A stretch of DNA of 64,000 nt from the NCBI GenBank assembly GCA_963402885.1, contig OY727097.1, positions 5,704,001 through 5,768,000 of the forward strand. The letters are read 5' to 3'. Shown here one piece after another: positions 12,001 through 29,200 of this stretch (positions within the stretch are counted from its first letter, which is position 1; each line of letters begins with the position of its first letter). Below the pieces are notes generated by a model. That model saw only the letters and a program-made list of their open reading frames with translations, made no database searches and was not told the origin of the DNA. The stretch is from Antedon bifida (Eukaryota > Echinodermata > Crinoidea > Comatulida > Antedonidae). The position numbers and the translations under genes are program-made.

Positions 12001-13887
12001 ATGTAGAACTGTATTTTTGTGATTTATGTTAATCAACTTCCAAACCTCTATTGCTTTATGATGTGTACCAAAAATCAAGTGGTTATCACTTTTCCACTGT
12101 CAGTGTGTCGTATATAAACCTCTTTTGTCTGGAGAGAAATTTTGATTTATAAATATTTGTACGGTATATCCATTTTTCAGGTTGACATAGAAAACAAAAT
12201 GTTAGAATCTATACTAGAACCAATCAAAGCCCTGAAGCAAGATGTGAAACGGAAAGCCCTAATGCGATTGGAGTATGAAGGCCTGAACAAGTGTGAAGCT
12301 ATTACAACCCCAGGAGCTCGTTTCCATCACGATCCTGCTGGCTTTGCCATCAACCGATATGCTTACTATGTTTGCTTTAAGTGTAAGAAGGCCTACTATG
12401 GTGGTGAGGCAAGGTGTGATGAGGGTGGAGCCCAGGAATATGACCCTGCAGAACTTGTTTGTGGTGGATGCTCAGATGTATCAAGGGCTCAGGTAGATCC
12501 TGCATTTATGTTTTATTGCCCACATCTCTTTATAATTATTGCATTTAATACTCAGTACTGTACAGAATGTTTTCACTGGTTTTATACAAGAAAGTTAATG
12601 AAAAGAAGATAATTAAGCATTTCCTTTCCCCCTTCTCTACCTCAAATTCAAATTATGATATATAATACCAGCCTCATGCTTCCTGTATTGACATAGGAGA
12701 TAAGCCCTTTTCTGTCTTTGTTGTACGTATAGTGGTAATTTAACAAGTTGCTATGCATTAAGAATATCATTAATTTGTTTGAAACAGCTTTAAAGCTATT
12801 TTACTGTTTCTTTATGGAATCCATAAAGAAACAGTAAAATGGCTCTAAAGCTCATACCAATATATTTACAAAACAAAATCAATAAAAAGTATAAAACAAA
12901 AAAGTCACCATAACAATCATAATATTGTAAAATTATTATTGTTAAACTTATAATCCAGTAAACTTGCAAGTACAAAATGGCTTTATTGTTCAACTCAAAA
13001 GTTAACTGTTTTTTATTTTCCTTTATTCAAGATGTGTCCCAAGCATGGTACAGACTTCCTGGAATACAAGTGTCGTTATTGTTGTTCAGTTGCTGTGTTC
13101 TTTTGTTTTGGTACAACTCATTTCTGCAATGCTTGTCATGATGATTTCCAGAGAATAACAACTATTGGTAAACAAGAACTGCCTAGATGCCCTGCAGGTA
13201 AATATATCGAAGTACACATATAGCCTGTGTACACTGTAAATAACCAGTTTATGTACCTGTTTCAAGAAGGTAGCTATAACAACTGTACTACAGCTGTACA
13301 ACTGACTTGAAGAGGCCTTCTAATATGGCATGTGTACATTTTAAAGAACCAATTCATATAGCTTCTGTGGGCTTTAAAGAGCCAGTTTATATGGCTTCTG
13401 TGCACATTTTTGTGATGAGTGGTTACAAATTCAAATCCATCTACAATGTAACAGCAGTTATGGCGTCAGCTGTTTCTCTCTTATCTCAGGATTCACACAC
13501 ACACACACACACACAGTTCTAGCATAGCTTCAAAGGGATTAAGACACCAATAATCCTTTTAGGTACATGCTGCAAACTGCAATGCTGAAATAGAGAGAAA
13601 ACAGTGTACACAAAATTCTCTATGTCATAAATTGCATAGTTTGTGATTCAGAATATAATACCAATATAAATATTTTAATGCTATGTATATTGAATGTTAT
13701 ACATTGTCATTGAAATATAGTTCATTCAATTGTAAACCAGTAAAATAACTGTCATGTTTTTCCTTAAACAGGTCCAAAGATCACACAAATGGAAGGAGAT
13801 GAGTGCCCTCTACATGTCGACCACCCACCTACAGGCGAGGAGTTTGCGCTTGGCTGTGGTGTCTGCAGAAATGCTCATACATTTTGA
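1..13887 (+). CDS. MYCBP2: MYCBP2/PHR1 (Highwire, RPM-1) E3 ubiquitin ligase, C-terminal 23 coding exons, 5' partial
   Basis: Giant neuronal RCR-type E3 ligase controlling synapse growth and axon degeneration; the window holds the last ~1,994 residues of a family usually about 4,600 long. Exons: 1-105, 865-1150, 1347-3311, 3943-4113, 4552-4748, 4869-5030, 5122-5436, 5561-5779, 6250-6472, 6863-7008, 7285-7635, 7899-8161, 8355-8460, 8873-8992, 9225-9329, 9780-9908, 10398-10527, 10845-10948, 11236-11421, 11756-11863, 12181-12492, 13032-13197, 13772-13887. All junctions are GT-AG and keep one frame, 5,985 nt in total. Exon 1347-3311 encodes [15 protein letters not shown], a Ser/Lys-rich low-complexity stretch, then a finger (CDLC...HMKQAHPGC) and [25 protein letters not shown] domain follows, then Zn modules and the conserved terminus [11 protein letters not shown]. 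The 5' end lies outside the window. Identification rests on remembered family sequence and near-continuous similarity. Confidence 0.97.
215..301. repeat. TIR family A, short copy in a MYCBP2 intron
   Basis: Ends AAGCTCTGTCACACTATC and GATAGTGTAGACAGAGTT are inverted copies. This is a shortened member of the palindromic family that recurs through the window. Confidence 0.8.
397..560. repeat. TIR family B element in a MYCBP2 intron
   Basis: About 164 bases with ~30-base imperfect inverted ends (AAGCGTGGTTCCCACTAGCG against TTCTAGTGGGAACCAAGCTT). The core carries a further inverted CGCTTGTGATTG / CAATCACAAGCG. It is a MITE-like, non-coding element. Confidence 0.75.
636..800 (+). pseudogene. Relic partial duplicate of the next MYCBP2 exon
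   Basis: Within the intron, TATGCCAACCAGTAAGACAT and then CCGTTTAATATGCAAG...TTTTACAT...AGGATTCT repeat the 3' end and downstream flank of the exon at 865-1150 (its bases ~1074-1180), in the same orientation. The copy has point changes, an insertion and a stop after [12 protein letters not shown], so it is not usable. Confidence 0.7.
3418..3734. repeat. TIR family C element in a MYCBP2 intron
   Basis: About 317 bases with ~25-base inverted ends AGTTATTTACCCGGGTAAG and CTTACCTGGGTAAATAACT. It lacks an open frame. Part of its interior (from GCAATCTAACAACAGG) recurs at 21,185-21,345 without these ends. Confidence 0.75.
3776..3914. repeat. TIR family A copy just upstream of a MYCBP2 acceptor
   Basis: Shows AAAGCTCTGTCTACACTTTA and, inverted, a degenerate CTGTAGACAGCTT end, with the family core GATGTGCCCATATATGGACA. 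The copy ends ~28 bases before the exon at 3943, so it contributes sequence next to the splice acceptor. Confidence 0.75.
4170..4460. repeat. Dispersed CCTATTAAGGGGACACTTT repeat (family D), two adjacent units
   Basis: Two units share CCTATTAAGGGGACACTTTC and GAAATTAAGGGCAATAT, with an inverted end reading GGTGTCCCC...GGTTCTACT. Relatives occur at 16,255, 43,318, 47,390, 56,975 and 62,330. Confidence 0.7.
5561..6472 (+). other. MYCBP2: DOC/APC10-like domain of MYCBP2
   Basis: Two exons (5561-5779 and 6250-6472) encode the DOC-type beta-sandwich. The diagnostic stretch [18 protein letters not shown] is in the first exon. The second ends in [14 protein letters not shown], matching the family's DOC C-terminal strand. 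DOC domains occur in APC10 and a few large ligases; in PHR proteins this one lies upstream of the RING. The reading is secure; ligand specificity cannot be told from sequence. Confidence 0.9.
6700..6836. repeat. TIR family A copy in a MYCBP2 intron
   Basis: Core GATGTGCC and ATATCACTACCATATTTGGG are present, with slightly diverged ends (CCCTGTCTACAC; GTGTAGCTTTA). Confidence 0.8.
7135..7255. repeat. Possible Penelope-like or LINE-tail remnant
   Basis: The segment contains CCCGAGGACGATCAAAGC then TTGAAACGTCGAGAAACG, and later GGTGTACCGCAAACTTTA. Related words recur near 10,690-10,770 (GGGACGTTTCGACTTGTTG) and 29,150-29,220 (GGTGTACCACAAACCTTA). Such GAAACGTCG tails are common in retroelement remnants of marine invertebrates. 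Family assignment is tentative. Confidence 0.35.
8528..8745 (-). repeat. tRNA-Gly-like SINE
   Basis: On the minus strand the head reads GGAGCTGTAGCTTGGTGGGT (box A) and, after TGCCTTCCAAT, a box B GAGTTCAATCC. The TGCCTTCCAA anticodon-loop region matches tRNA-Gly(UCC). The tail ends with CATCCTGTAATTG. Other copies lie at 29,738 and 40,753. Confidence 0.8.
9430..9560. repeat. Dispersed ACCAGACTCTCCC-type repeat
   Basis: Words CTCTCCCAAAACCAGAC, TTTCTTGAGGTCCAAAA and ATTAAGAACACATT recur, diverged, at 19,085-19,250. I see no ends and no coding. Confidence 0.5.
9617..9736. repeat. TIR family A copy in a MYCBP2 intron
   Basis: Near-perfect inverted ends AGCTCTGTCTACACTATCAA and TTGATAGTGTAGACAGAGCT flank the core. 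It lies ~43 bases from the acceptor of the exon at 9780. Confidence 0.9.
10204..10346. repeat. TIR family A, best full-length copy
   Basis: About 143 bases, almost a complete palindrome: AAGCTCTGTCTACACTATCA at one end, TGATAGTGTAGACAGAGCTT at the other, with GATGTGCCCAAATATGG and its inverse inside. There is no coding capacity. Confidence 0.92.
11042..11135. repeat. Dispersed TGCTGTAAT...CTCGCTGGC repeat
   Basis: Similar to 32,748-32,850 (GGCGTAACAGCTATGACC, CTGGCAAAACCCCAG, GGGGCC...GAGC). It belongs to a gene-free dispersed family found beside exons. Confidence 0.4.
11236..13887 (+). other. MYCBP2: RING plus tandem-cysteine (RCR relay) catalytic module of MYCBP2
   Basis: The RING begins [16 protein letters not shown] (exon 11236-11421) and finishes [10 protein letters not shown]...LCPICK (exon 11756-11863). 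The tandem-cysteine domain spans 12181-13887. In human MYCBP2 this module relays ubiquitin between two cysteines and esterifies threonine (human C4520 and C4572 by my count back from the C-terminus). Both have counterparts here: the Cys of GGEARC (codon 12415-12417) and the Cys of [11 protein letters not shown] (codon 13104-13106). The protein should therefore be an active RCR ligase. Activity is inferred from conservation only. Confidence 0.9.
12786..12852. repeat. 67-base hairpin-forming inverted repeat
   Basis: AGCTTTAAAGCTATTTTACT... pairs with ...AGTAAAATGGCTCTAAAGCT. Arms are ~32 bases with two or three mismatches and a loop of about three bases, within a MYCBP2 intron. Confidence 0.75.
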
Positions 13888-16254
13888 GAACAAGTCAGCA
13901 ACTGATGGTAACCCCAATCAGCAACCATACTGTTAGGCCAACCGATGAGGTGCAATAACCCAGTACATGATCTGGTAACCACTACAGGAATCAAGGCCTG
14001 CTGAATGAAGTCCTCAAATGGAGTCATGACTTCCAAAGCATCACATTAGCAGTCTTCAATTGAAGTGGTTTTGATCGATTCCAATCCACTAATAACCACT
14101 AAAGCAATCCTTTTTGATTTTGCTTTCATGTGTTGCATATGCAATTTAGTATTTGGTATGTAAAAAACAGTAACCAATATTACAACATTCAAAATGTGAC
14201 AAACCACCAGGATAAAGTTGTATTTCAAGGAAATATAAATATAAATTGATGTTAGTTAATTCTGACTTTTTACGATTCCTGTTCAAGTTTAATATTCACA
14301 GAAGCCAATTCCTGTGTTCTGTGGATGAATGTATACCATCTTTTTCACATCACAAAGAATTGTATCAAAAATACATTGATTATTTTGTATGTATTTTTAT
14401 GTTTTGTTTCTCAATATTAATTGCATAATGTTATGCTAATGCTCGGCCAAATATTTTTTTTTTATTTTCATCAATTTTTGTCCAGTGCTAAATATATTGA
14501 TGAAATTGGGTTCTTATTTTGAGGCTGATCAATGCATAATTGAAATATTTTTTTAATTCTTATTGTATTTTTCATTTCTTTTCCATTTTTAATATTCACT
14601 GAAATTAGTATTTTTATATAAATATGGTTAAATGCTCATATTCCTATTGGTATTATTATTATTTTGAAATGGAAGCTAAATTAATCATAATTAATATCTA
14701 AGTAACCTTGATATCTTAGAAATAGTATACAACAATAACAAAAGAGATGAACATCTTTTTACTATTGACAATCCTTATGTACCTTTTTTTCTTGTTAGAA
14801 ATATAGACCGCTAGACTTGTTGTTCAGTATTTGTACCTTTCTGATGTTTATTTTAGTGTGAGGATGTTGATGAGATGAATTCATATTATAGGATGGCGAA
14901 TTAAGGTGTTGGTGATATAGTTCATGTTTATATAGAGGTATCGCAACCACACGAATACAGTAACGAAAACGAATACATCATAAATGAGTTTTATAATTCA
15001 GTAAAAATCTGTTTCGTGTGGCAACAAAATAAAGAATACACTTTGCTGAAAATGAAATAGGGATCAGCTCAGACGTTTCACAATGTATGATGTTTCCGTT
15101 ATCGTATTTGTGAGGTTATGAAACCTCTCTTGTGTAAAAAAATAGGTAGTTATAGTAATAGTAGTAGGTGTTATGGCTATGATACTGTACATACACTGAT
15201 GTGTTAAACGTACACTGCTAAAGTAAAACTTTATACATTTGTGATATACTGTACTGTACAAGTTTTGAGTTGTAATTCTATCATTTGTTGGGCCGCTTAA
15301 GTAAATATATTGTATAGTTATAATATTGTTCTACCAGGTTTAAATTGATATCCTATTCATTGTCTTGAAATTCATTACAGTTAGTGTACAGTTTAAATGT
15401 AGTTATAATAAATAATACTGTACCATGTTATGAGTTATATCTCATTCCCACTTCTGAAAATTCATAAATAAAAAAATGATTTGTTGTATGCTGTACCAGC
15501 CATGTGTAGGCCTGTGGTACTACTTTAATATAATTATTATACAGTGTAGTAATCTATACTGGTCTGTAGTTGTATAGTTTAGTTGTAGTAAATACTGTAG
15601 TGTAGTGATATCTGTAACGGGTTATGAGTTCTCAAGTCAATAGGTAAATAGATAAATTGCTTAAATATAAAATAGTGTACAGTATACTTGATCGAATGTT
15701 TTAGTGCAATGTTAACAAAATTACATGTTATGTAAAAATATTACCATCATATTCATGTATACTATATTATAAGTCTAGGTTACTTAATTAGATTTCGCAT
15801 AATTTGTGTTGATGATATATGAAATAATTTTATGGAAATTATTTATATTGGTTTTTCATGGTGTTTTTTACTTTTAGGATAAAATAATTTGAGTTTTTAG
15901 TAATGCGCTATTTACTAAATTTAAATATTTGTTAGTATATTATTGCTATAAATATTTTGTTTTCTTTTGTTGTTAATTTTAGTGTAGTAATTATAATTAC
16001 TAGCAATATTTAATTTATGTTTACATTCTGAAATTATAATTTAATTATTTTTTAATACTAACATGATTTCTTTGTAAGAAAATGTTAAAATAATTTAAAT
16101 GATGGGTTATATACCGAATCAACGGACCGCTTTTAGATTGTAAATTTTAAATATATCATAAAATTGTGATACGACACCCATCTATAGTGAGTCGGCCCTC
16201 GCCTCCATCAAAGGCGTATACCACCACCAACATACATTAGAATCTCTCTGTTGG

Positions 16255-16382
16255 GATATCCCTATTAAGGGAACACTTTCCAACGAAATGAACGATATAA
16301 TATACACTACAGCCAAACCCTATTCAGGGACACCCCTAATAAGGTGAGACTTTGTTGAGTCCCTTAATAGGGGTTCTACTGT
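16255..16382. repeat. Family D (CCTATTAAGG) repeat copy
   Basis: Begins CCCTATTAAGGGAACACTTTC and ends CCTTAATAGGGGTTCTACTG, an inverted match, so this copy shows the palindromic ends of the family. Confidence 0.75.
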
Positions 16383-17219
16383 AGAGAAATCCCTCCCCCC
16401 ATCATGCATCTATTTCATGATGTGTATTTGTTAATAGCATAATGCTATGAATTAAGTATATATTTTTTAAGCATTACTTAATCAGTATTTTGTTTTATGG
16501 TGTCTCTATATTATGCTTCATGCAATGTAGCTATTCATGCTATGCAGAGTGAAAAACTATCAGCTTCATGTTCGTTGTTTTCTTTAATGTTTTTGCTAAG
16601 CAATATAAGTAAACATCTGTGACAATCTCCTATGCTGTGTTTCAATGTATTGTTCATAGATGAAATGGTGGTTATATAATAATTAATTACACAAATTAAA
16701 TACTATAGTGAAATAGTAATAGATACACATATATTATTGACAATAGAATATTCATAGATATAGAAATGTGTACAATAGAGTACAATATTGTAATAACATA
16801 CTATTTAATTTAAAGCTCTAATAGTTTTATCAAATTATTTGATAACCTGACAGAATGATCAAAGTATTACTTTTCCAACCCATGTAAAAATATCACTGTT
16901 TTTTTAAAAAGGAAATGTTCATGGAGATTTATTTGTTGATTATCTACACAGTTTAACTGGTTCAGTTTGAAAATAAATGCTCAATAAATATTACTTTATT
17001 TTGTGGTGTGTTTGTTAGTTAACTATTCAATTCTTTCTCCTATTTTCAACAATCATTAACTAAAATATAACATGAACTACACCACAGCACAAGTTCTGTT
17101 CTCATGTGTTATGTTTACCCACGATTTAAACAAAAAGCAGAGTGGGGTGGATGCGCCGAATGAAATGAAAACAAATAAAAGAACGAAGGGAAAAAAGAAA
17201 AGTTTTGTGAGAAAAGTAT

Positions 17220-17335
17220 TATTACATCATCGAGCGTGCCTTTAAAAAGATTACGTCATCTTCTTCTATCAACCAATCACAAAGCTGTTTCAAAATGAGA
17301 AAAGGAAAAAATTCACCCGGTGTTAAAAAAACAGC
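17220..17335 (+). promoter_or_regulatory. HARS: Candidate HARS promoter with CCAAT box and ATF/CREB-like sites
   Basis: Within 116 bases of the cytosolic HARS start codon I see a CCAAT box at 17,273-17,277, a CREB/ATF-like TTACGTCA at 17,251-17,258, and a related TTACATCATC near 17,222. There is no clear TATA box. Aminoacyl-tRNA synthetase genes are known ATF4 targets in other animals, so the sites are plausible, but their function is inferred. Confidence 0.4.
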
Positions 17336-23857
<6,522 letters not shown>

Positions 23858-25000
23858 AGAAAGACAATTTAGAAATATACAACTTTTCTTTTAATTTAAA
23901 TACCTAGGTAAGGCCAATGCATTGTGCATCCCAGGCCAAATACATTTGGCTAGTGCTTGTAATGTGGAATCGGTGGTGTCATGATGGGAAAAACCAATAA
24001 GTACACAAGCATAGATTTGGAATCAATTAATCATGTAATTTCTATTTTTTTCTAGCTTTGGTGGTAAACATCTACTGTTTATTTATGGAAGTTTATTTCA
24101 TTCAAATTTGTAAACATACTTCAATGTATTTATTTTGGTATTTATGCCAAAAAATGTAGTCCAAATTAAATCTTTTATAAATGTTCAATGAATATTAAAT
24201 AATGTGTACAAAGTAAGAAAATTCCAATTTATGTAAGTCAAAAAAATATAAATTCAATTGTATAACATTGACACTCATGAAAAGTTATCTGGCTTGAGTA
24301 ACAACAAGGTTAACACCTACCTGCTTAACCAATCTGCTAGAGGTTCATAAAGTACAAAGTACTTCACGAAAAATGGAAATAAGAACAATTTGATTTTATT
24401 TATTCACGTGTTTGTCTTTATCAAATACAAACAACTATAATACACGGTATACATGTTTTCTGATTTGCATTTTATCAAACCCATGATTTTTGCTAAAGTC
24501 ACATTAATCCTGAGCAATACCTTTTTTTTTTGACAAAACTTTTCTTAAAGATAAAATAGGTTATTTGTTGGAGGAATTTTTTTTTACTTAACCAATTTGT
24601 AAAAGATTTTTACACAGCTTTCAGTTATAGCAGCACAATTGTCTGACCTTTCACTCTATTTTTCATCAAGTTAGCATATGTTTGTATTCAGCATTTTGGT
24701 TGTACTGTACTGTGACCATTTACCACCTTGCCTTTTAAAAACAAGCATACATATTATACAATATCACTGTACACTATATACAATTTTACTGTATACTTTA
24801 TACAATATATTCAACAGCATACTAGTCACATGTTCAGAGACAAGAAGATCATTGGTATGATTTGGTTTCAATAGCTGTAATCAGTGTATTGGTAACTGCA
24901 CTTCAAATACACCCATTCATACTCCACTCATTCAGTGAGGATGGTACCATGTTTGAACGTCAACCCTCAAATAATATAAACTGCGCCAATAACTTTGTTA
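23858..25000. other. Convergent 3' intergenic region between HARS and ANAPC15
   Basis: About 1.1 kb of AT-rich DNA lies between the HARS stop and the ANAPC15 stop on the opposite strand. It should hold both 3' UTRs. ATTAAA variants near 24,165 and 24,193 could serve HARS. A TTTATT (AATAAA on minus) near 24,395 could serve ANAPC15. No coding exon is seen. Confidence 0.5.
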
Positions 25001-25987
25001 TTACATCATCATCCACTGATGAGGAGAATCAGATGGGCCTGCTTCATTACTTAAATCCATCTCTACCTGAAAATAATTAAAATGCAATTGTTATATCTTG
25101 GTGCTCTTTCAAAGATAAGGTCCAAGCATCATGGTCACATGATAATGGGTAGGGAATGGAGAAAACTAAAAATTATCTATACTATGGAGAGAGTTGTTAC
25201 ATGTTTGTTATACAAATCTTCGTTATTTACCCAAATACACATGTAGTGGTATCAAAATGACTGGAAATAATATTGTACTGGGAAGGTTTTGAGCTACAAT
25301 GGGGGAGCGGCTATTCTGGGTCAATCAAGGTCAACTGTGTGAAACAAAAATCGCTCACATCTTCAGGTGACTCGGCATCATACACATTCATTTCTTCACC
25401 ATCTAATTCATCCACTTCCGATTCTTCGTCTGTGTCGATTTCATCTTCCTCGTCATCTTGCTCATCCTCCTCCGATGTCTAAAGTAAAATTAGATTAAAT
25501 CAAACAAATAAAAAATAAACAGCATATCCATTACCAGGCATTGTGGATGGTATATGATGCTGTCACACTTTTCACACAGAATAAAAAAACATTATAGGCT
25601 ATACTAATATTTTGATTTTGTTTACTACAACAAACCTCGGTTGAAGCTGTTTTTCCCACAGGAGTTATGTTACTTCCTTTCTCTGCAATACTTTGTAGCT
25701 ATGAGAGAAAAAAAGATTAAATTATTTAAAATGATAATACTGTAAGCCTAAAACACAGTAACATTTTATGATACACCACTCTGACTGGACCAGGCGCCAA
25801 GCCCACTTAACTACTAACAGTAGACTACCTAGAACTTGATTGAAGCTAGCTGGTTTTACTTTATTACCCAAGCTTGATGGGCCTGTTCCTCTTGTGAAAG
25901 TTCAGATTCATCATCAAGTGCTTTATCTACATCAAACCAAAGTTGATCAACAAGCTTCGGTAGAAGAGAAGGGAACAAAGTTGACAT
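25001..25987 (-). CDS. ANAPC15: Anaphase-promoting complex subunit 15 (APC15/Mnd2 family)
   Basis: Small acidic subunit of the APC/C, needed to turn over the mitotic checkpoint complex on APC/C. Exons on the minus strand are 25868-25987, 25636-25698, 25359-25478 and 25001-25066, giving 122 residues (human 121). It begins [18 protein letters not shown], continues [20 protein letters not shown], then an Asp/Glu-rich tract (about residues 62-101). It ends in a separate small exon with VEMDLSN...SPHQWMMM, which matches the human ...DMEGNEQDQDQWMI tail. Reading through the third exon without splicing would give an alternative 116-residue protein; the GTGAGC donor and conserved tail favour four exons. 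It is divergent from PPME1. Confidence 0.93.
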
Positions 25988-26228
25988 AATTAAAAAGCTA
26001 GGCCGGGCTCTACTAACTACAGCTAGCCTAGCCAATAAAACAAAATGAATCAAAATACAAAGATTTCTAGAAAACTATAGAGGGCCTCCCTTAACTTCAT
26101 CGGAACCAAACTTTACTGAGGAAAACAGTTTTTTGCAGCCCAGACAGAGGAGGAATGTCTGTTCTCCAGGCCTACGGCCTAGCCTGTTGCTAATTTCTAC
26201 CTTATATATGTGAATTTTGGGTTCTACC
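25988..26228. promoter_or_regulatory. Shared bidirectional promoter interval of ANAPC15 and PPME1
   Basis: The two start codons face away from each other across 241 bases, so both 5' UTRs and core promoters must overlap here unless further 5' exons exist. A CCAAT box lies at 26,032-26,036. No strong TATA box is visible near either start. The interval is somewhat richer in GC than its surroundings. Confidence 0.6.
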
Positions 26229-29200
26229 ATGTCATCACTTCACAAAAACACCCTACTGAAAAATACAAGTAGCTTACCTTCTAGGATGCTTCCACCTACT
26301 GCAACGAAGGTTCCAGGTTCATCAACAACAAGGTGGGTTTACCAAATGTCAACAACAATACAGCAAATAATGAAATACTCTTTTTTTTACTTTCTCCATG
26401 CCTTTTGTGTGGAGGATAATGGGCCATTCTCTAAAACAGTTTGTGTTATACTTTAATGTAATACCTATATAATACATACAATATTATATTCAGTTATTTC
26501 TTTGATGAGTAAATTATTTAATTTGGGATTTTTTTTCCAAAATTGTACACAAGTTATTAAATTCTCAATAGCGAAAGAAGAGTGTCTGGTGCAAAATGCC
26601 ACAGGAAAAAAAAAAAGAGAAATATACTTACAGTGTATAAGGAAGTTGAATTTTAACAAAGCAAACATGTTGAAATAATTTTGTAAACACTTTTTCAGCT
26701 CTACTCAAAATCTTCCAAAATCAAGGGTTCGAGATTTTACTCCGTTACCGTGGAGTAATTATTTTGAAACTTATGAAGATGTGGCAGTTGATGATGACAA
26801 TATATCCTTTTATCAAAAATATTTATCACATTTCCAAATGAATGGCATATAAATAGTACGTTTAAATAGTTTTAAATACTTTTTTTCTCCCAGATTCTTT
26901 CTTTAGTCAAAAATAGACTCTAAGACAGCCAGTAATGCACTTGTCAATTGTACGACCCACTATACGACCCATGGGAGAGGTGCGTCATTTGTCCGATATG
27001 CGTCATACCTTATGAATACCATGACGCACCCGTGCGAAAAAAATGTGACATACCTTTAGGTGACCATGACACACCCATTTTGACGCACTGTGACCATGTT
27101 GTTTATGATATTTTTAGTGGTAAAGTGACGGACATTGACACACCATTGTTCATTGATGTGACGTACCTTCTAGGTTTTTTGACGCACTCCTGTGTCAATA
27201 ATTATTTGTAAATGACGCACCTCTCCCGGGTTCGTATAGTGGGTAACACAATTGACAAGTACATATTAGGTGAAAGTAAAGGAAAGGGTCACTTTGTTGA
27301 TCAACATCTCATTTCTTGGCTTCTTGTTTTTACGTTAAAAATGTTATTTTCTTTAACAGTATGTTTACGTTTTTAGAGTTTATAAGATGGGAGAGGCCGG
27401 TCCAGTTGTCATGTTACTGCATGGTGGAGGGTTTTCAGCTCTCACCTGGGCTCTCATGAGTGTTAGTAATTAGTATAAATTTAATTTTGGTTATTTATAT
27501 TGATATTTATAAGTACTAATTATTTTATTACCGAGTATAATAATGTAGAGTTAGCATGCACAGATGACTACTGTATACTGTATATACTGTACTATGATAT
27601 TTACTAAATAATAATAATAATAATAACTGGTACTTGATATAGCGCATTATGCTGAAAGCCTCAATGCGCTTTACAAAGATAGAAAAATTTAGAAAATTAA
27701 AAATTTAAAAGGTGGGATTTGAGGAGAGATTTGAAAACACTGGTGGAAGTTGCCTGACGGATGTCAATAGGCAACGCATTCCAAAGAGAAAACGGATGCA
27801 GAAGAAAAAGAATGATTTCCATAAAAGTTAAATGTAATAGATTATTTTGTATTTTTAGACTATCCTCGTAAAACAAGTCAAGTGTAGGGTTATTGCCATG
27901 GATATGAGAGGTCATGGAGATACCAAAACTGTCGATGAGTCAAACATGTCAGCTGATACATTAGCAAGGTTGCCATCTTTGTTTTGATTGTTTAACTTTT
28001 TTTTTACAATAGTATAAAATCAAAACATTTTTCTCACTTACTGAAAAGAACTATATTTTCCCCTTTTCTTTCTTCTTTAACTACTAATTCAACCTTCTTT
28101 TATCAACATGTGGTTAAAATTTTTTCTGATAAAAGTATATTATTGACTTACTTACTTACTTAGTCCGGGAAATACCCAAACTTATATGACTAGATTCCTC
28201 CATAATTTCCTATCTGTATATTATAGGCTTATTAAAACATCTTAGGTGATTTTTATGTAAAATCTTTTATTTGGAAAAATTATTATATATAATTTTTAGA
28301 GCCTTTTTCTTTTTACCTTAGTGATGTTGGTAAAGTTGTGCAAACTCTGTTCAAAGATGAAGAAGTTCCACCAATCATATTAGTTGGTCACAGTATGGGT
28401 GGAGCTATAGCAGTTCATGCAGCCAATAAGAATTTAGTTCCAAACCTTCGTTCTTTGGTGGTAATTGATGTTGTGGAAGGTACATTTTTTTTGTATAAAT
28501 ATAAGTGAGATATATTATTATATATCTGGTATCTTTATTTCAACAACAAAAATACATTGGCAGCCAAAGGCTGAATTTCTGAATTTTTTACAATAAAATT
28601 TCAAAATTTATAATATAAAACGACATCAAAAAGGTAAAATTTAAATATAATACCTTCATTGAGAAATATAAAATATCTATGCATATAAAATATCTATGCA
28701 TATAAAATATCTATGCATATAAAATCAAAAAGTTAAAAATAACTTATTTATTACAGGGTCTGCCTTAGAAGCTTTACACAGTATGCAAAGTTTTCTCAGA
28801 GGGCGCCCTTCTAGGTTTAAATCATTGCAATATGCTATTGAATATATGTAAGTAAACTTTTTTTATTAACAAAAGAAAAATCTATATATTTAATTTATAA
28901 ATAACATTTTTATTCAAAGTTTTTCAATAATTTATATTTTGGCAATGTAACAGGGTGAAAAGTGGACAAATTAGAAATATTGAGTCTGCAAGAGTTTCAA
29001 CACAGGGTCATCTGATTAAGTAAGTAATATCATTGATAAACTAATGGAAAAACGTACGCGAGTCAAAACAGTTTTGTTCTGCTAGCAGCTAGACTTTGTC
29101 AGTGTTTCAATTATGCTACTTTGCTCCAGAAGTCTGTTTCTAGCATACCTTCCAAAAATGTTCCAATTTATTCCCATTTTGTGGAAACACATGGTGTACC

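Larger units (their letters stand above)
13888..17335 (+). other. MYCBP2 3' UTR and intergenic DNA before HARS
   Basis: I see no coding exon here. The sequence is AT-rich. Candidate poly(A) signals AATAAA lie near 15,028 and 15,464, so the MYCBP2 3' UTR may be over 1 kb; the true end is undetermined. A copy of the CCTATTAAGGGGACACTTT repeat family lies at 16,255-16,382. The last ~240 bases before HARS look like promoter sequence and are described separately. Confidence 0.6.

Noticed and set aside
12786..12852. microRNA precursor
   Set aside because: The terminal loop is only about three bases and pairing is near-complete, unlike animal pre-miRNAs; kept only as a hairpin.
25311..25478. Three-exon ANAPC15 ending in [12 protein letters not shown]
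   Set aside because: A GTGAGC donor at 25,358 and a downstream exon with the conserved HQW-M-M tail make the four-exon model better.
25273..25482. Plus-strand Ser-rich open frame
   Set aside because: It is the reverse complement of the acidic ANAPC15 exon; Asp/Glu codons read as Ser on the other strand.
27376..27461. Standard AG acceptor (TTTTAG) for the third PPME1 exon
   Set aside because: It shifts the frame and destroys the conserved FRVYK and LLHGGG sequence, whereas the AC site keeps it.
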